NCBI RefSeq assembly: GCF_003600625.1 | Contig: NZ_CP032489.1 | Coordinates: 1,922,001 to 1,986,000 of the forward strand | Source of the DNA: Arachidicoccus soli | GTDB taxonomy: Bacteria > Bacteroidota > Bacteroidia > Chitinophagales > Chitinophagaceae | Length of the DNA stretch: 64,000 bases | Direction: 5' to 3' | Shown: positions 34,967 through 44,668 of the stretch, one piece after another | Position numbering within the stretch: position 1 is the stretch's first letter | How the letters are laid out: each line of letters starts with the position of its first letter | The notes under the pieces: model-generated | Seen by the model: the letters and a program-made list of their open reading frames with translations, nothing else | Database searches by the model: none | Told to the model about the DNA's origin: nothing | Translations under genes and position numbers: made by a program

Positions 34967-37729
34967 TTATTCTTTCACTACAAAATGATAAACACCGGAG
35001 CCTTTTGACACAACAGCTTTCCCATCTTCATACCTATACTTTATTTTCTTGCCAGATTCTGTAACTGAGCTGTTTTTATCTGCAGGCAGATAAATCTTCG
35101 CAGTCGTGTTAGGAGGAATGCTTAGGTTTAATTCAAATTCCTTAGGCTTCTTTATCCAATTCGATTGAATTAACCCGTAGGGTGATTGATAATTTGCATT
35201 TACCCAATCAATATCTCCCACAGCATTTGGCTGGATAATAATTTGCTTATAAGCAATACTATTCTCGGCTTGTCGAATGCCGGCCAGACCAGTATAAAAC
35301 CATTCCATCAAATGACCCAGCATAAAATGATCGTTAGAGACCGAAGGCAAAGCCTGCCAGGATTCTGTAAGGGATGTTGCACCTTTTGCCAGTTGATATC
35401 CATATCCAGGGACATCCGATCGATTATTCATTTTATAAATAATATCTGAACGTCCGGCGTCTTCTAAAACTTTTAAAACGTAACGATAACCTATGTCTCC
35501 GGCTGTTAAAGCATACTTGTTGGCAACAATACTATCCACGAGGTTTTTCAAAACATCAGCGCTCAAATCTTCCGGAACCAATTGCATATACAAAGCCATT
35601 GCATTGGAAGTTTGACTGCCGGAACCATATTGCTTTTTTTGTGGATCATAGAACCTTTTATTAAATGCTTCTTTTACTTGATTCGCTAATTGCCCAAAAC
35701 GAACAATGTCATTGGGTTGATGCAGTAATGTTGCTGTCTGCCTTAAAATATTCAGGTCGTAAAAATAAATTGCGGTGGCTGTTAAACCTTTTGGTGTCAA
35801 CTGTGAAACACCGGGTGGATTAGGTCCCAGGTCATACCAATCGCCTAGCCCTTCAGTAAGAATATAATTGTTTGCTTTTCCCAAAAGATAATTAGCATAG
35901 CGTTTCATCATAGAATAGCTTGTCGCCAAAACCGTAGAATCACCATACCACCGATATAAATACCAAGGAATAATTATACTACTACTTCCCCACTCAGGTG
36001 AATCTCTGAACATATCTCCTCCATAAGTAAACACAGTATATTCGGGTGCTATTTCGGGTATTAATCCATCTGGAGTTTGAGCAAGCTTCATATCTTCAAT
36101 GGATTTTTTCAATAAATTATATACCTGAAAATTGAAATGGACAGAATTACCCATCAAATGCAACTCTTCTAACCAACCCAGTTTTTCTCTGTGGGGGCAG
36201 TCGGTGAACAGGCTTGCCATATTATTTTTAATCGACCAATTTATCAAATTGAAAGTTCGATTGAAAAGCTTATTGGAGCAACTAAAACTTCCAGCCGGCT
36301 TAGCATCATTGCTTGTATGTAACCCCTTCAGGCTTTCAATTACAGGCAATTGACGGGGGTTTTCTTTGCCCTTTGGTACGGCTCCATTTACTTGTACATA
36401 TCGAAATCCATAATAAGTAAATAGCGGATGCCAAATTTCTATACCGCCACCTTTTAAAATATAATGCAATAAATAAGGCTTACCTGTAGCATTTTGATTT
36501 GCGGAAGAATCTTTGTGCAATAATTCTCCAGGAATCAAAGTAATAGTATCTCCACGTTTCCCGCTCAGCATAATTTCAGGAATACCGGAAGCATTTTGAC
36601 CTAAATCATAAACCCAACTGCTATCATTTAATTTCACAACCCCCTTTGGAATAAATTTATTTTCAATCTTAACAGGATCGGCAGCCTGTGCATTTAATTC
36701 TGGCGGGCCATCAACCAACTTAACAGGCATCCAGTTTTTGTCATTAAAATTTATAGTGCTCCAATTTTTCAATTCCATACATCCATTATAATCCTCTCCT
36801 CCATAAATGCTTGAGAAGGTAATAGGTGAAGGTGTTGCCTTCCAGGTTTTATCGCTTATAATGTTTTGAACAGAGCCATCACTAAATTCTATCAATAAGC
36901 GCGAAATCATTTTTGGATAACCATATTGTACCAATAATTTTTTGTACCGATGTTTTACTTGTGGAATATAATAAAAGCCATTTCCTAGAATTACACCGAT
37001 TGCATTTTCTCCTTCTCGAAGATTTTTGGTTACATCAAAACTTACATACAAGGCCTGTTTTTGGTAATTTACCCAACCAGGATCCAGGAAATGATCCCCT
37101 ATCTTTTTCCCATTGATGCTTAGTTCAAAATGTCCCAGGCCAGAAATGTAAACCCTGGCTCTTTTTATTTTTTTCCTGACAGAAAAAACTTTTCTAAAAA
37201 GCGGTAAAGTATCATTAAGGGTTCCTTTCGACTGACCTTTTACAAATTCTTCTCCTGGCAATATCCGAAGGCTGTCATCCATTTTTTGATAGGCAATCCA
37301 TTTTGCGCCTTCCCAATCTGCAGGTTGCAGCAAACCCATTTGCCAAAAATTAATGGCGCTCCATTTTGATGAATGATTTTTATTATCCCAAATTCTTACA
37401 CGCCAATAATAGGTTTCTGTAGGTTTTAATACAGGTCCCTTATATAATACTTGAACGCTTTTGGAGCTCTTGACAACACCACTCTCCCAAATATTTCCTC
37501 TATTCTTTTTAATAGTTGAAATATTATCTGCCACAATTATTTGATAACTGGTTTGCTCTACAGCCCTTTCCTTAGCATCCACCTGCCAACTTAGTTTTGG
37601 CATTTTTGAATCAATATTGATCGGATTGGTTTTATCATCGCATTGCAAAGTATTTACTTTCGGTCTTTGTGCTAAACAAAGCCTGAAAGTGAAAGAGAAA
37701 AATATAAAAAACAGTAAAAACCTTCTCAT
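34967..37729 (-). CDS. Secreted GH78-type alpha-L-rhamnosidase (920 aa)
   Basis: GH78 enzymes hydrolyse terminal alpha-L-rhamnose. The protein has a signal peptide (ending near CLAQ), an N-terminal fibronectin-like domain (PKLSWQVDAKERAVEQTSYQIIVA), a carbohydrate-binding region (ARVYISGLGHFELSINGKKIGD, residues around 190), a jelly roll, and an (alpha/alpha)6 barrel containing FTDCPHREKLGWLEELHLMGNS near residue 510, where the catalytic Asp/Glu are expected. The C-terminal domain has IRQAENSIAYKQIIIQP and SPYGLIQSNW. The acid motif is the DCPHREKLGW variant, different from the other two GH78-type proteins of the locus. It lies within the 16-gene operon. Confidence 0.88.
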   Translation of the reverse strand: MRRFLLFFIFFSFTFRLCLAQRPKVNTLQCDDKTNPINIDSKMPKLSWQVDAKERAVEQTSYQIIVADNISTIKKNRGNIWESGVVKSSKSVQVLYKGPVLKPTETYYWRVRIWDNKNHSSKWSAINFWQMGLLQPADWEGAKWIAYQKMDDSLRILPGEEFVKGQSKGTLNDTLPLFRKVFSVRKKIKRARVYISGLGHFELSINGKKIGDHFLDPGWVNYQKQALYVSFDVTKNLREGENAIGVILGNGFYYIPQVKHRYKKLLVQYGYPKMISRLLIEFSDGSVQNIISDKTWKATPSPITFSSIYGGEDYNGCMELKNWSTINFNDKNWMPVKLVDGPPELNAQAADPVKIENKFIPKGVVKLNDSSWVYDLGQNASGIPEIMLSGKRGDTITLIPGELLHKDSSANQNATGKPYLLHYILKGGGIEIWHPLFTYYGFRYVQVNGAVPKGKENPRQLPVIESLKGLHTSNDAKPAGSFSCSNKLFNRTFNLINWSIKNNMASLFTDCPHREKLGWLEELHLMGNSVHFNFQVYNLLKKSIEDMKLAQTPDGLIPEIAPEYTVFTYGGDMFRDSPEWGSSSIIIPWYLYRWYGDSTVLATSYSMMKRYANYLLGKANNYILTEGLGDWYDLGPNPPGVSQLTPKGLTATAIYFYDLNILRQTATLLHQPNDIVRFGQLANQVKEAFNKRFYDPQKKQYGSGSQTSNAMALYMQLVPEDLSADVLKNLVDSIVANKYALTAGDIGYRYVLKVLEDAGRSDIIYKMNNRSDVPGYGYQLAKGATSLTESWQALPSVSNDHFMLGHLMEWFYTGLAGIRQAENSIAYKQIIIQPNAVGDIDWVNANYQSPYGLIQSNWIKKPKEFELNLSIPPNTTAKIYLPADKNSSVTESGKKIKYRYEDGKAVVSKGSGVYHFVVKE

Positions 37730-37748
37730 TAATTTAAAATTTCAAAAA

Positions 37749-39959
37749 TTATCTACTTTGGTAAAATACTTTATAATTTACGCCTTTTACAATTTCCATT
37801 TCATAATTATTATTGCCTTTTGAAATAATTTTCCCTTCCTGACAAATAGGTTTTTTCTTGCTGGTAAACTCCAGTACACCTTCACCATCGCTAGCATCTA
37901 CTTTCATTTCCGTTTCATTACAATATAAATAAATTTGACCCTTTGGCGTTGGCACCGTTCCTTCCATCCATTTTAGGCCACCAAGAGAAGGCTGAATGAG
38001 ATATTTTGAATAACCGGGCGCTATGGGTTTTATACCCAAATAATATTTCCCTAAAAGATAAATAGGGCTTGCTCCCCATGCATGACAAAGGCTTTTACCA
38101 AAAGGTCTCGCATACATTGAATAAATAGCCGCCCCTTTTTGAGTTGGATCATATTGTTCCCAGAAAGTAGTCGCTCCCAGTTTCAACATGCCACCCCAAT
38201 AATCTTTGATCTGCTGTAATACATATTTTTGTTCACCCAGATCACAAAGAGATTCTAATTCATAGAACTGCATGTAAGGTGTAGTAATTTTTGGAATTTT
38301 ATTATTCAGCAAAACATATTTTTTAACGTCTTGCTTTTCTTGAGGGCTTAAATAACCAAAAAACAAAGCAAACATATTGGCATATTTATTTACCACATCT
38401 GTAGGTTGACCATCGATAGCGCTATGCACCAAGGCATGATATTTAGGGCTCCAATAAACTGAGAATATCTTCTGTTTTAAAGTAGCAGCGAGCTGGCTAT
38501 ACATTTCTGCATCAACTGCATCATTTAATAATTTTGCGCAATTTGCCATCGTTTCTAAGCTTCTACAAAACAATAATTGTTCAAAACTTACAGCCCCTTT
38601 TTTACTTAACCCATCAGCCCAATCTATAAAAATCCAATCGCCGGGCAACCCTTCCATAAAACCGTTTTTATCTCTCCTGGACAAACAAAAATCCATTAAT
38701 GTTTTCATTCTAGGATATAATTGCTCAATAATTCTTTTGTTGCCGGTATATTGGTAAAAATCGTGAATACTCAAAAACCAATAAAAAGTATAATCCATTA
38801 TGGTATTGATATGACTCGTTACCGGATCTTTTCCTCTTAAGGCAAAGATAGTACGCTCCACAGTGGGTGAATCAAAGAATAAATAATAGTTCATCAAATA
38901 ACTTTGATAGGCATCCCCTGACCAGATCCAACGATCTCTTTTTATTCCATCTATAAAAAATTCCCGCGTATTTAAATGCAAAGTATAAGCCGCAACATTC
39001 CATATTTTGTTGATTAAAGTATCAGAACAGCGAAAAGAACCGCGTTGTTTAACATTGGAATATTCATAGAGCATATTTGCAGAATCGAGGCTTAGGTTTT
39101 TGTCCCAACGAATATTTACATATCGAAAAGCTTTGGACAATTTCATTACGGAATCTAGCTTTGTATTACTATGTATAGAAAGCCTGTCAAGGGTCTCACA
39201 GCTATCCGCACTTAAGGCTTCTTCTTTTGATTCACCATAATAGATATTAACCTTACCGGACCCTTTTAGACCACATAATTTTAAAAATCCGAAGGTCTCT
39301 TTACCAAAATCGAGCAACAGACTATGATTTTTTTCTTCTCTGCTTTTTGCATACGCAGGTTTTGTCGGTAAATGAAACTGGGAGGGTAATTCAGTTGGTG
39401 TATCAAAATTCCAATAATCCGCTTTCATATAAACGGTTCCCGATTTATCAGAGACTTTCCCTGAGGCATCTATCCATTCCTTGTCCTCAAAAGTGAGCAG
39501 CCAACTAGAATCCGAAACGATTGTTTTACCCTTTACAAATATAGAAGGAACATTTGCCTGATTAAAAACTTTTATACTAAGTATATGACTCCCTTTTCCT
39601 ATATTCATCTCAGTCGGGGAGCCTTCGGCTAACTTACCATCGAGTTTTACATTATACTGACCCTCCACCGCAATCTGTATTTTTTCAGGATTTTCCAGAT
39701 AAAACGCCTTTTGAAACTCCATCAAAGGGTAATGGCTGTCCATCTTCCAAAAAATTGGGAAGAAAGTTCCTCTGTCGGTTCTTCTATTTTGCATGCGGTT
39801 GGCCAGCCAAATTTCGTAATCCCCGGGATACCAGATCCAGGTAGCTTTTGGCTCTTTATTTACAATGTTCTGCGCCTTACTATTGCCAGATAACAGGAAT
39901 AACAGAATCATGACAAAGGGAAGTAATGAATGTATTTTTATCTTCTTTACTGAAATCAT
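37749..39959 (-). CDS. Secreted GH78-like alpha-L-rhamnosidase (short form)
   Basis: The start is placed at the ATG at 39959, because this gives a signal peptide (MISVKKIKIHSLLPF...NSKAQ); upstream in-frame codons reach into the symporter gene. The 736-residue protein has an N-terminal jelly roll (KAFYLENPEKIQIAVEGQYNVKLDGKL), then an (alpha/alpha)6 barrel with REFFIDGIKRDRWIWSGDAYQSY, in which the usual DCPxRdE acid motif is replaced by DGIKRDRW. The C-terminal part (GGLKWMEGTVPTPKGQIYL) is typical of GH78. It is ten bases after the sodium symporter gene. The altered motif suggests a distinct specificity; rhamnosidase activity is inferred from the fold. Confidence 0.8.
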   Translation of the reverse strand: MISVKKIKIHSLLPFVMILLFLLSGNSKAQNIVNKEPKATWIWYPGDYEIWLANRMQNRRTDRGTFFPIFWKMDSHYPLMEFQKAFYLENPEKIQIAVEGQYNVKLDGKLAEGSPTEMNIGKGSHILSIKVFNQANVPSIFVKGKTIVSDSSWLLTFEDKEWIDASGKVSDKSGTVYMKADYWNFDTPTELPSQFHLPTKPAYAKSREEKNHSLLLDFGKETFGFLKLCGLKGSGKVNIYYGESKEEALSADSCETLDRLSIHSNTKLDSVMKLSKAFRYVNIRWDKNLSLDSANMLYEYSNVKQRGSFRCSDTLINKIWNVAAYTLHLNTREFFIDGIKRDRWIWSGDAYQSYLMNYYLFFDSPTVERTIFALRGKDPVTSHINTIMDYTFYWFLSIHDFYQYTGNKRIIEQLYPRMKTLMDFCLSRRDKNGFMEGLPGDWIFIDWADGLSKKGAVSFEQLLFCRSLETMANCAKLLNDAVDAEMYSQLAATLKQKIFSVYWSPKYHALVHSAIDGQPTDVVNKYANMFALFFGYLSPQEKQDVKKYVLLNNKIPKITTPYMQFYELESLCDLGEQKYVLQQIKDYWGGMLKLGATTFWEQYDPTQKGAAIYSMYARPFGKSLCHAWGASPIYLLGKYYLGIKPIAPGYSKYLIQPSLGGLKWMEGTVPTPKGQIYLYCNETEMKVDASDGEGVLEFTSKKKPICQEGKIISKGNNNYEMEIVKGVNYKVFYQSR

Positions 39960-39969
39960 TGAAATTAAT

Positions 39970-41571
39970 TTAATGTCCGTTGAAAATGATGTATAAAGCA
40001 ACCATAACAATTATTAACAAGCCCCACCAGACCCATACTTTCCTAGTAGGCTTAGCCGCTAAAGCTTCGCTATTAAAATCAAATGAGCCGGCCAACACAT
40101 TCGCATTTTTATCCATGTAAGAAATTAAAAAAGCCACCACAGAAAGTATGACAAAAATGTAAAATGACAACAATAAAAAGTTCGGCCAACCAGGATGCGT
40201 CGCTACAGGAAACACCCATAGATAAAGTACGCCAACCAATATGCTAAAGATAGTACCATAAATCAAAATTGCATTTATTGCTTTTGCAGTTGATTTTTTC
40301 CACAATACACCAAACAAAAATACGACAGCCATCGGTGGTGCCAGAAAGCCAAGCACCGACTGAAACACATCAAACAAATTTAAGCCCTTAATTGAATTGA
40401 TAGCTAATGCAATTAGAACAGAAATGACCGCACTCCAAACGGTTACCCATCTTCCGATTTTTATAATCTCTTTATTAGTCGCTTGAGGTTTGTATTTTTT
40501 TACAAAAATATCCATTGTAAAAACTGTACTCACCGAGTTAAGCGATGAACCAATATTACTCACTAAAGCTGCAATTAACACTACGATAATTAAACCCTTC
40601 ATCCCTTGTGGAAATAGGTGTGTAACCATTACAAGATAAGCTTGATCAGGATTTTTTAGATGCGGAAATAAGATAAAACAAAGTACGCCGGGAATAATAA
40701 ATAAGGGTACATCCAAAATTTTTAACCAGCCGATAAAATTAGCCCCCAACTGCCCTTGTTCCAGGTTTTTTGCGCCTAAAACAGATTGCACCATGGATTG
40801 CTCCGTGCACCAAAACCAAACACCCATAACAGGGTAGCCCAACAAAATTGCTGTCCAAGGATAATTTTTATCGTTGGATGGTAAAAATAAATTCCAATAA
40901 TTTGCCGGCACTTTATGATACAAGGCACTCAACCCTCCTACTTTTTCAATACCGATAATGGTTAATGTAAGGGAGACCACAATCAACAAAATCATTTGAA
41001 ATACATTCGTAATGGCAATTGCCTTCAATCCGCCAGAGGCTGCAAAAAATGTAGCGATCAAGACCATTGCAATAACTGATTGCCACATGGGAATATTTAA
41101 TAACTGTTGTACTAAAATCCCCCCGGCAAACAACCCCAGTGATAACCAAGAGATCAAAATAGTAATCAGTGTATACCAGGCTAGCACATTGCGTGTTTTA
41201 TCACCAAATCTTTTGCCCATAAATTCGGGTAGGGTCCAAACTTTTGCACCCAAGTATTTAGGCGCAAAAACAACAGCCAACAACAAAATAAATACAAATG
41301 CATACCAAGCAAAATTGCCCGCAACAATACCCGTAGTATAGCCTATACTAGCCGATGCAAGTAGCATGGAAGGGCCCACATTTGTACCCCACATGTTGAG
41401 TCCGATGCTATACCATTTTAAAGAATGTTGCGCCAAAAATAAATTCTCATCAGGTTTTCTTTTTTTAACAAAACTTACCCAATAAGCTAACCCGAAAAGT
41501 AGCAGTAAATAAACAGCTACTACTACTAAATCGATAAGCTTTAAAGAATTGTAAATCGAATCCATATTCAA
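39970..41571 (-). CDS. Sodium:solute symporter (SSS family), probable sugar importer
   Basis: The 533-residue membrane protein has about 14 hydrophobic segments and the SSS marks NLFLAQHSLKWYSIGLNMWGTNVG near the N-terminus, KVWTLPEFMGKRFG, and GLIIVVLIAALVSNIGSSLNSVSTVFTMDIF containing the Na-binding serines near residue 350. SSS members move sugars, polyols or sugar acids with sodium. It sits between a Gfo/Idh-type oxidoreductase and a GH78-like gene with gaps of 12 and 10 bases, so it probably brings the sugar or disaccharide freed by the periplasmic enzymes into the cytoplasm. The exact cargo is unknown. Confidence 0.9.
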   Translation of the reverse strand: MNMDSIYNSLKLIDLVVVAVYLLLLFGLAYWVSFVKKRKPDENLFLAQHSLKWYSIGLNMWGTNVGPSMLLASASIGYTTGIVAGNFAWYAFVFILLLAVVFAPKYLGAKVWTLPEFMGKRFGDKTRNVLAWYTLITILISWLSLGLFAGGILVQQLLNIPMWQSVIAMVLIATFFAASGGLKAIAITNVFQMILLIVVSLTLTIIGIEKVGGLSALYHKVPANYWNLFLPSNDKNYPWTAILLGYPVMGVWFWCTEQSMVQSVLGAKNLEQGQLGANFIGWLKILDVPLFIIPGVLCFILFPHLKNPDQAYLVMVTHLFPQGMKGLIIVVLIAALVSNIGSSLNSVSTVFTMDIFVKKYKPQATNKEIIKIGRWVTVWSAVISVLIALAINSIKGLNLFDVFQSVLGFLAPPMAVVFLFGVLWKKSTAKAINAILIYGTIFSILVGVLYLWVFPVATHPGWPNFLLLSFYIFVILSVVAFLISYMDKNANVLAGSFDFNSEALAAKPTRKVWVWWGLLIIVMVALYIIFNGH

Positions 41572-41583
41572 GACAATTGATAA

Positions 41584-42657
41584 TTAATATTTTTCTAACC
41601 CATAACGATTTAAAATATCATTCAGCTTCACGGGCTTCCCGGTATTTAAAGATTCGTCCATCGCTTGTAATAGGGCAAAAGTGATAATACCTTCTTTCAT
41701 ATCGGGGAAGGCAGTAAAATTTTGCTCAATAGAATCGGCGAAGTATTCCAAATAATTTTGATACTCACCAGCATGATGACTTTGACCTTCAAAACGGAAA
41801 AAATATTTTATGGTCTCATCGCCCCATGTAATAATCTTTTCTTCACCTGTTTTATCGGTGATTGCATATCTTAATTCGTGGTAATCCGCCTGGCTCGCAC
41901 CTTGGGTACCGCGCAGGATACAGGTCATCCCGCTATCTCTTTTTGCAGGTTGTGTTGGCCCGGTATAACTGCCACTTACACTAGCGATACGACCATCTTC
42001 TGCCTTAAAAATAAAGTGCATGGTGTCCTCATTTTTTAAACCGGCGGCTTTACCATTGGCACTTATCATTCCATAACCCATTACTTCTTCAATATGGGGC
42101 AAATACCACCTTATAAAATCGACAGGATGGCTTAACCCACCATACAGCCATTTAAAAGAATTCTCCAAAGCCCAAGGCTTCTCCAGAAACCAACGATGGT
42201 CTGCATTGTAGTTACTTTCGATAGTAATCAATTCTCCAATTTGGCCTGCTTCAAAATCTCTGCGCTGCCTTTTGGCTGGTTCAAAAAAGCGTGAACTCTG
42301 GCCTACAAATACTTTCTTCCCCGTTTGCTTTTGTAATTGCAAAAGCTCTTTTGCATCATTCAAATCATCAATAAAAGGCTTGGTGCAAACAACATGCTTG
42401 TCACTCAACAAAGCTTGTTTTATATGTGTCGCGTGCAAGTGGTCTGGCGTATATATGGCAATCACGTCAATCCCCGCATCGTTGAGCATCTGATTATAGT
42501 CTGTAGTATAATTAGAAAAATTAAACTCCGCAGCTCTCTGTTTACATACCTCTTCACTTCTATCACATATCGTTTTCAATTTCCATTTTTTGCTATGCAA
42601 TGCCGCAGACATCGTACTTCTTCCTTCGCCCAATCCCAATATTCCTAGTGTAAGCAT
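41584..42657 (-). CDS. Gfo/Idh/MocA-family oxidoreductase (second copy)
   Basis: The ATG at 42657 is preferred; an upstream TTG at 42690 would overlap the beta-helix gene by 22 bases. The protein begins directly with the Rossmann motif MLTLGILGLGEGRS, followed by YTPDHLHATHIKQALLSDKHVVCTKPFIDDL (lysine motif near residue 86) and SHPVDFIRWYLP in the C-terminal domain. NAD(P)-dependent oxidation of a sugar hydroxyl is the family role. It has no signal peptide, so it acts in the cytoplasm, unlike most enzymes of the operon, and probably works on the cargo of the adjacent sodium symporter. Confidence 0.86.
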   Translation of the reverse strand: MLTLGILGLGEGRSTMSAALHSKKWKLKTICDRSEEVCKQRAAEFNFSNYTTDYNQMLNDAGIDVIAIYTPDHLHATHIKQALLSDKHVVCTKPFIDDLNDAKELLQLQKQTGKKVFVGQSSRFFEPAKRQRRDFEAGQIGELITIESNYNADHRWFLEKPWALENSFKWLYGGLSHPVDFIRWYLPHIEEVMGYGMISANGKAAGLKNEDTMHFIFKAEDGRIASVSGSYTGPTQPAKRDSGMTCILRGTQGASQADYHELRYAITDKTGEEKIITWGDETIKYFFRFEGQSHHAGEYQNYLEYFADSIEQNFTAFPDMKEGIITFALLQAMDESLNTGKPVKLNDILNRYGLEKY

Positions 42658-42668
42658 TTTAATTGTTT

Positions 42669-44645
42669 TTAAAGATGATTTATTTTCCAATGCGTATCTA
42701 CCACTCTTTCTTTTAACAAAAATCGATAGGGTGTTTCTATGCCCGCCGCATTCTTTATAGCGCTACTTACCTGAGGACCATTATTTACCCATACATTACC
42801 AGGTCCGTTCGAATTTTTCATGACTTTTAATGCCGGACACCAATTATTTCTAATGGTGATAAAAGAGGATCCCTCATCTAAATAAAAATAGAACCAATGT
42901 TCCGGATCATGCGGGTAGGGTGCTTTATAAATACTATCTATATAATTATTTTCTATTGCTGTACCAGGCTGTGCAGATAAAGTATAAAGGCCACCTACAT
43001 CATACATCCATTTAGCATAATGTGTAACTTTATTAGCAAAGATTCGATTATTTGACATAGCATTTTTCATTTTAGTCCAACCCCAGCCAACACAAATCCC
43101 TGAATAAGAAACATCGCAAACTTCATTATGTTCAATTTTAATTCCTTTTACATAACCTGCGCTAATACCTACACACCCCCAATCTTCATTCGCCACATTC
43201 GTAACTAGATTATCATGAATAAATTCATTGGTACAAATTTCTCTTTCGTCGGAAGGATGATAAGGCAGATGTGTTTCAAAAGCTTCATCAGAATAAACAC
43301 CCACCTGAATCCCCGTACCACCAATGTCCTTGAATAAATTCCCTACAACTTCATCATCATGTGTACCTTTTCGAAAATCCAATCCAGTGGAGGCCAAATG
43401 CTCAAACTTACAATCTTCAAATTTTATATGATGTGCGTAACTCACTTCTACTGCTGCTGGAGGGCGACCTATCCATGCCTGATTTTCCAGGCTTTTCTTT
43501 TCTCTGGTTCCGGGAATTTTTAGTTTATAAGCGTCCAATAAATACATACCGGCTTGCAAAGGCACACTTCCTTTTTCGGAAGGGCGCATCCAGGTTGCAT
43601 AATTAAAACTGATACCTTTAAAATAAAAATAACCAACAGGTTCATCAATCGTGCCCTTGACTTTTACTAAAGTTTGCAATGATGGGGCAATCACCTTTGC
43701 GGTTCTTAAATCTTCACCACTACGCGGCCAATAATATATTCTTTCAGTTTTCATATCCAGATACCATTCACCCGGTTGGTCTAAAAACTGGATAGCATTC
43801 GTTAGATAGAAGGCAGAATTCCCTGTCTTTTTAGAAATCCATGGAGCAGGCCAAGGATGTTCGGATTCAATTCTGGATTCAGGTTGATAGAAACTCAATT
43901 CCGCACTATCCCCATGTACTTTGTAAGATTTTATGCGCAGATTAGCAATTGCCCACCATTGATGAATAAGCATTTCCATCCCTTCTACTTTTGATAAATC
44001 AGCTGTTCTAGGTTTAGGAATCCAGCAAGTTTGTGCAGCACTATTCCAACTAAGAATACGATTCATACTATCACCATTTTGGTCTCTGGCGCGAATAGCT
44101 TTTTTACCATCAATCCACAATTGACGAAAATTCAGCAATTGTCCACCCACTTTCGGTGCATCTGCAACATATACTTTACCGACTGCTTCTTTTGGCAAAC
44201 CATCTATATCACTCATCAACTTATGCCAACCGGAAACAAGAACACCCCCACTTAAGGTAACTGATTGATTATTTAAAGATTCAATAACTGTTGGGCTTTC
44301 CCTTGTCCCGGCATCCTCCGGTCGAATGAATAAGGGTTGGTATAATTGATAAACTCCAGGTTCTATTTCTATATGGATTCCATTTTTTATGGAAGGGTTA
44401 TGCAAGCGCCTCCATTCACGAGCCATTCTTATCGCCATCGAAAAAGTTGCCAACGGCTTTTCTCTTGAACCATCATTATTATCGTTTCCTTTAGGAGACA
44501 CATATAAATAAGCGATTTGCGTTTTGTTGAATGGTCTATAATGGGTAGTCACTTTTCCTATGCTATTTGCTATTCCACAAAAAGGTAATATGCAAAGCGA
44601 TGAGACAAGTAGTCCTTGTTTTAATAAAAATTGTGCAGCTTTCAT
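42669..44645 (-). CDS. Exported right-handed beta-helix glycosidase-like protein (GH141-like)
   Basis: The 658-residue protein has an N-terminal signal (MKAAQFLLKQGLLVSSLC...), then YVSPKGNDNNDGSREKPLATFSMAIRMAREW, an opening shared by beta-helix enzymes such as GH141 and some polysaccharide lyases, and HIEIEPGVYQLYQPLFIRPEDAGT. Parallel beta-helix rungs run from about residue 390 to 620 (VSYAHHIKFEDCKFEHLAS, NEFIHDNLVTNVANEDWGCVG). GH141 includes an alpha-L-fucosidase from rhamnogalacturonan-II breakdown, which would fit the locus, but assignment rests on general resemblance. It is in the middle of the operon, 11 bases ahead of the oxidoreductase. Confidence 0.65.
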   Translation of the reverse strand: MKAAQFLLKQGLLVSSLCILPFCGIANSIGKVTTHYRPFNKTQIAYLYVSPKGNDNNDGSREKPLATFSMAIRMAREWRRLHNPSIKNGIHIEIEPGVYQLYQPLFIRPEDAGTRESPTVIESLNNQSVTLSGGVLVSGWHKLMSDIDGLPKEAVGKVYVADAPKVGGQLLNFRQLWIDGKKAIRARDQNGDSMNRILSWNSAAQTCWIPKPRTADLSKVEGMEMLIHQWWAIANLRIKSYKVHGDSAELSFYQPESRIESEHPWPAPWISKKTGNSAFYLTNAIQFLDQPGEWYLDMKTERIYYWPRSGEDLRTAKVIAPSLQTLVKVKGTIDEPVGYFYFKGISFNYATWMRPSEKGSVPLQAGMYLLDAYKLKIPGTREKKSLENQAWIGRPPAAVEVSYAHHIKFEDCKFEHLASTGLDFRKGTHDDEVVGNLFKDIGGTGIQVGVYSDEAFETHLPYHPSDEREICTNEFIHDNLVTNVANEDWGCVGISAGYVKGIKIEHNEVCDVSYSGICVGWGWTKMKNAMSNNRIFANKVTHYAKWMYDVGGLYTLSAQPGTAIENNYIDSIYKAPYPHDPEHWFYFYLDEGSSFITIRNNWCPALKVMKNSNGPGNVWVNNGPQVSSAIKNAAGIETPYRFLLKERVVDTHWKINHL

Positions 44646-44668
44646 TTAATTGATTTAAACAATCACTT

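Noticed and set aside
42658-42690. Upstream TTG start for the second Gfo/Idh gene
   Set aside because: It overlaps the preceding gene and adds residues before the Rossmann motif that look unlike the family; ATG at 42657 is better.
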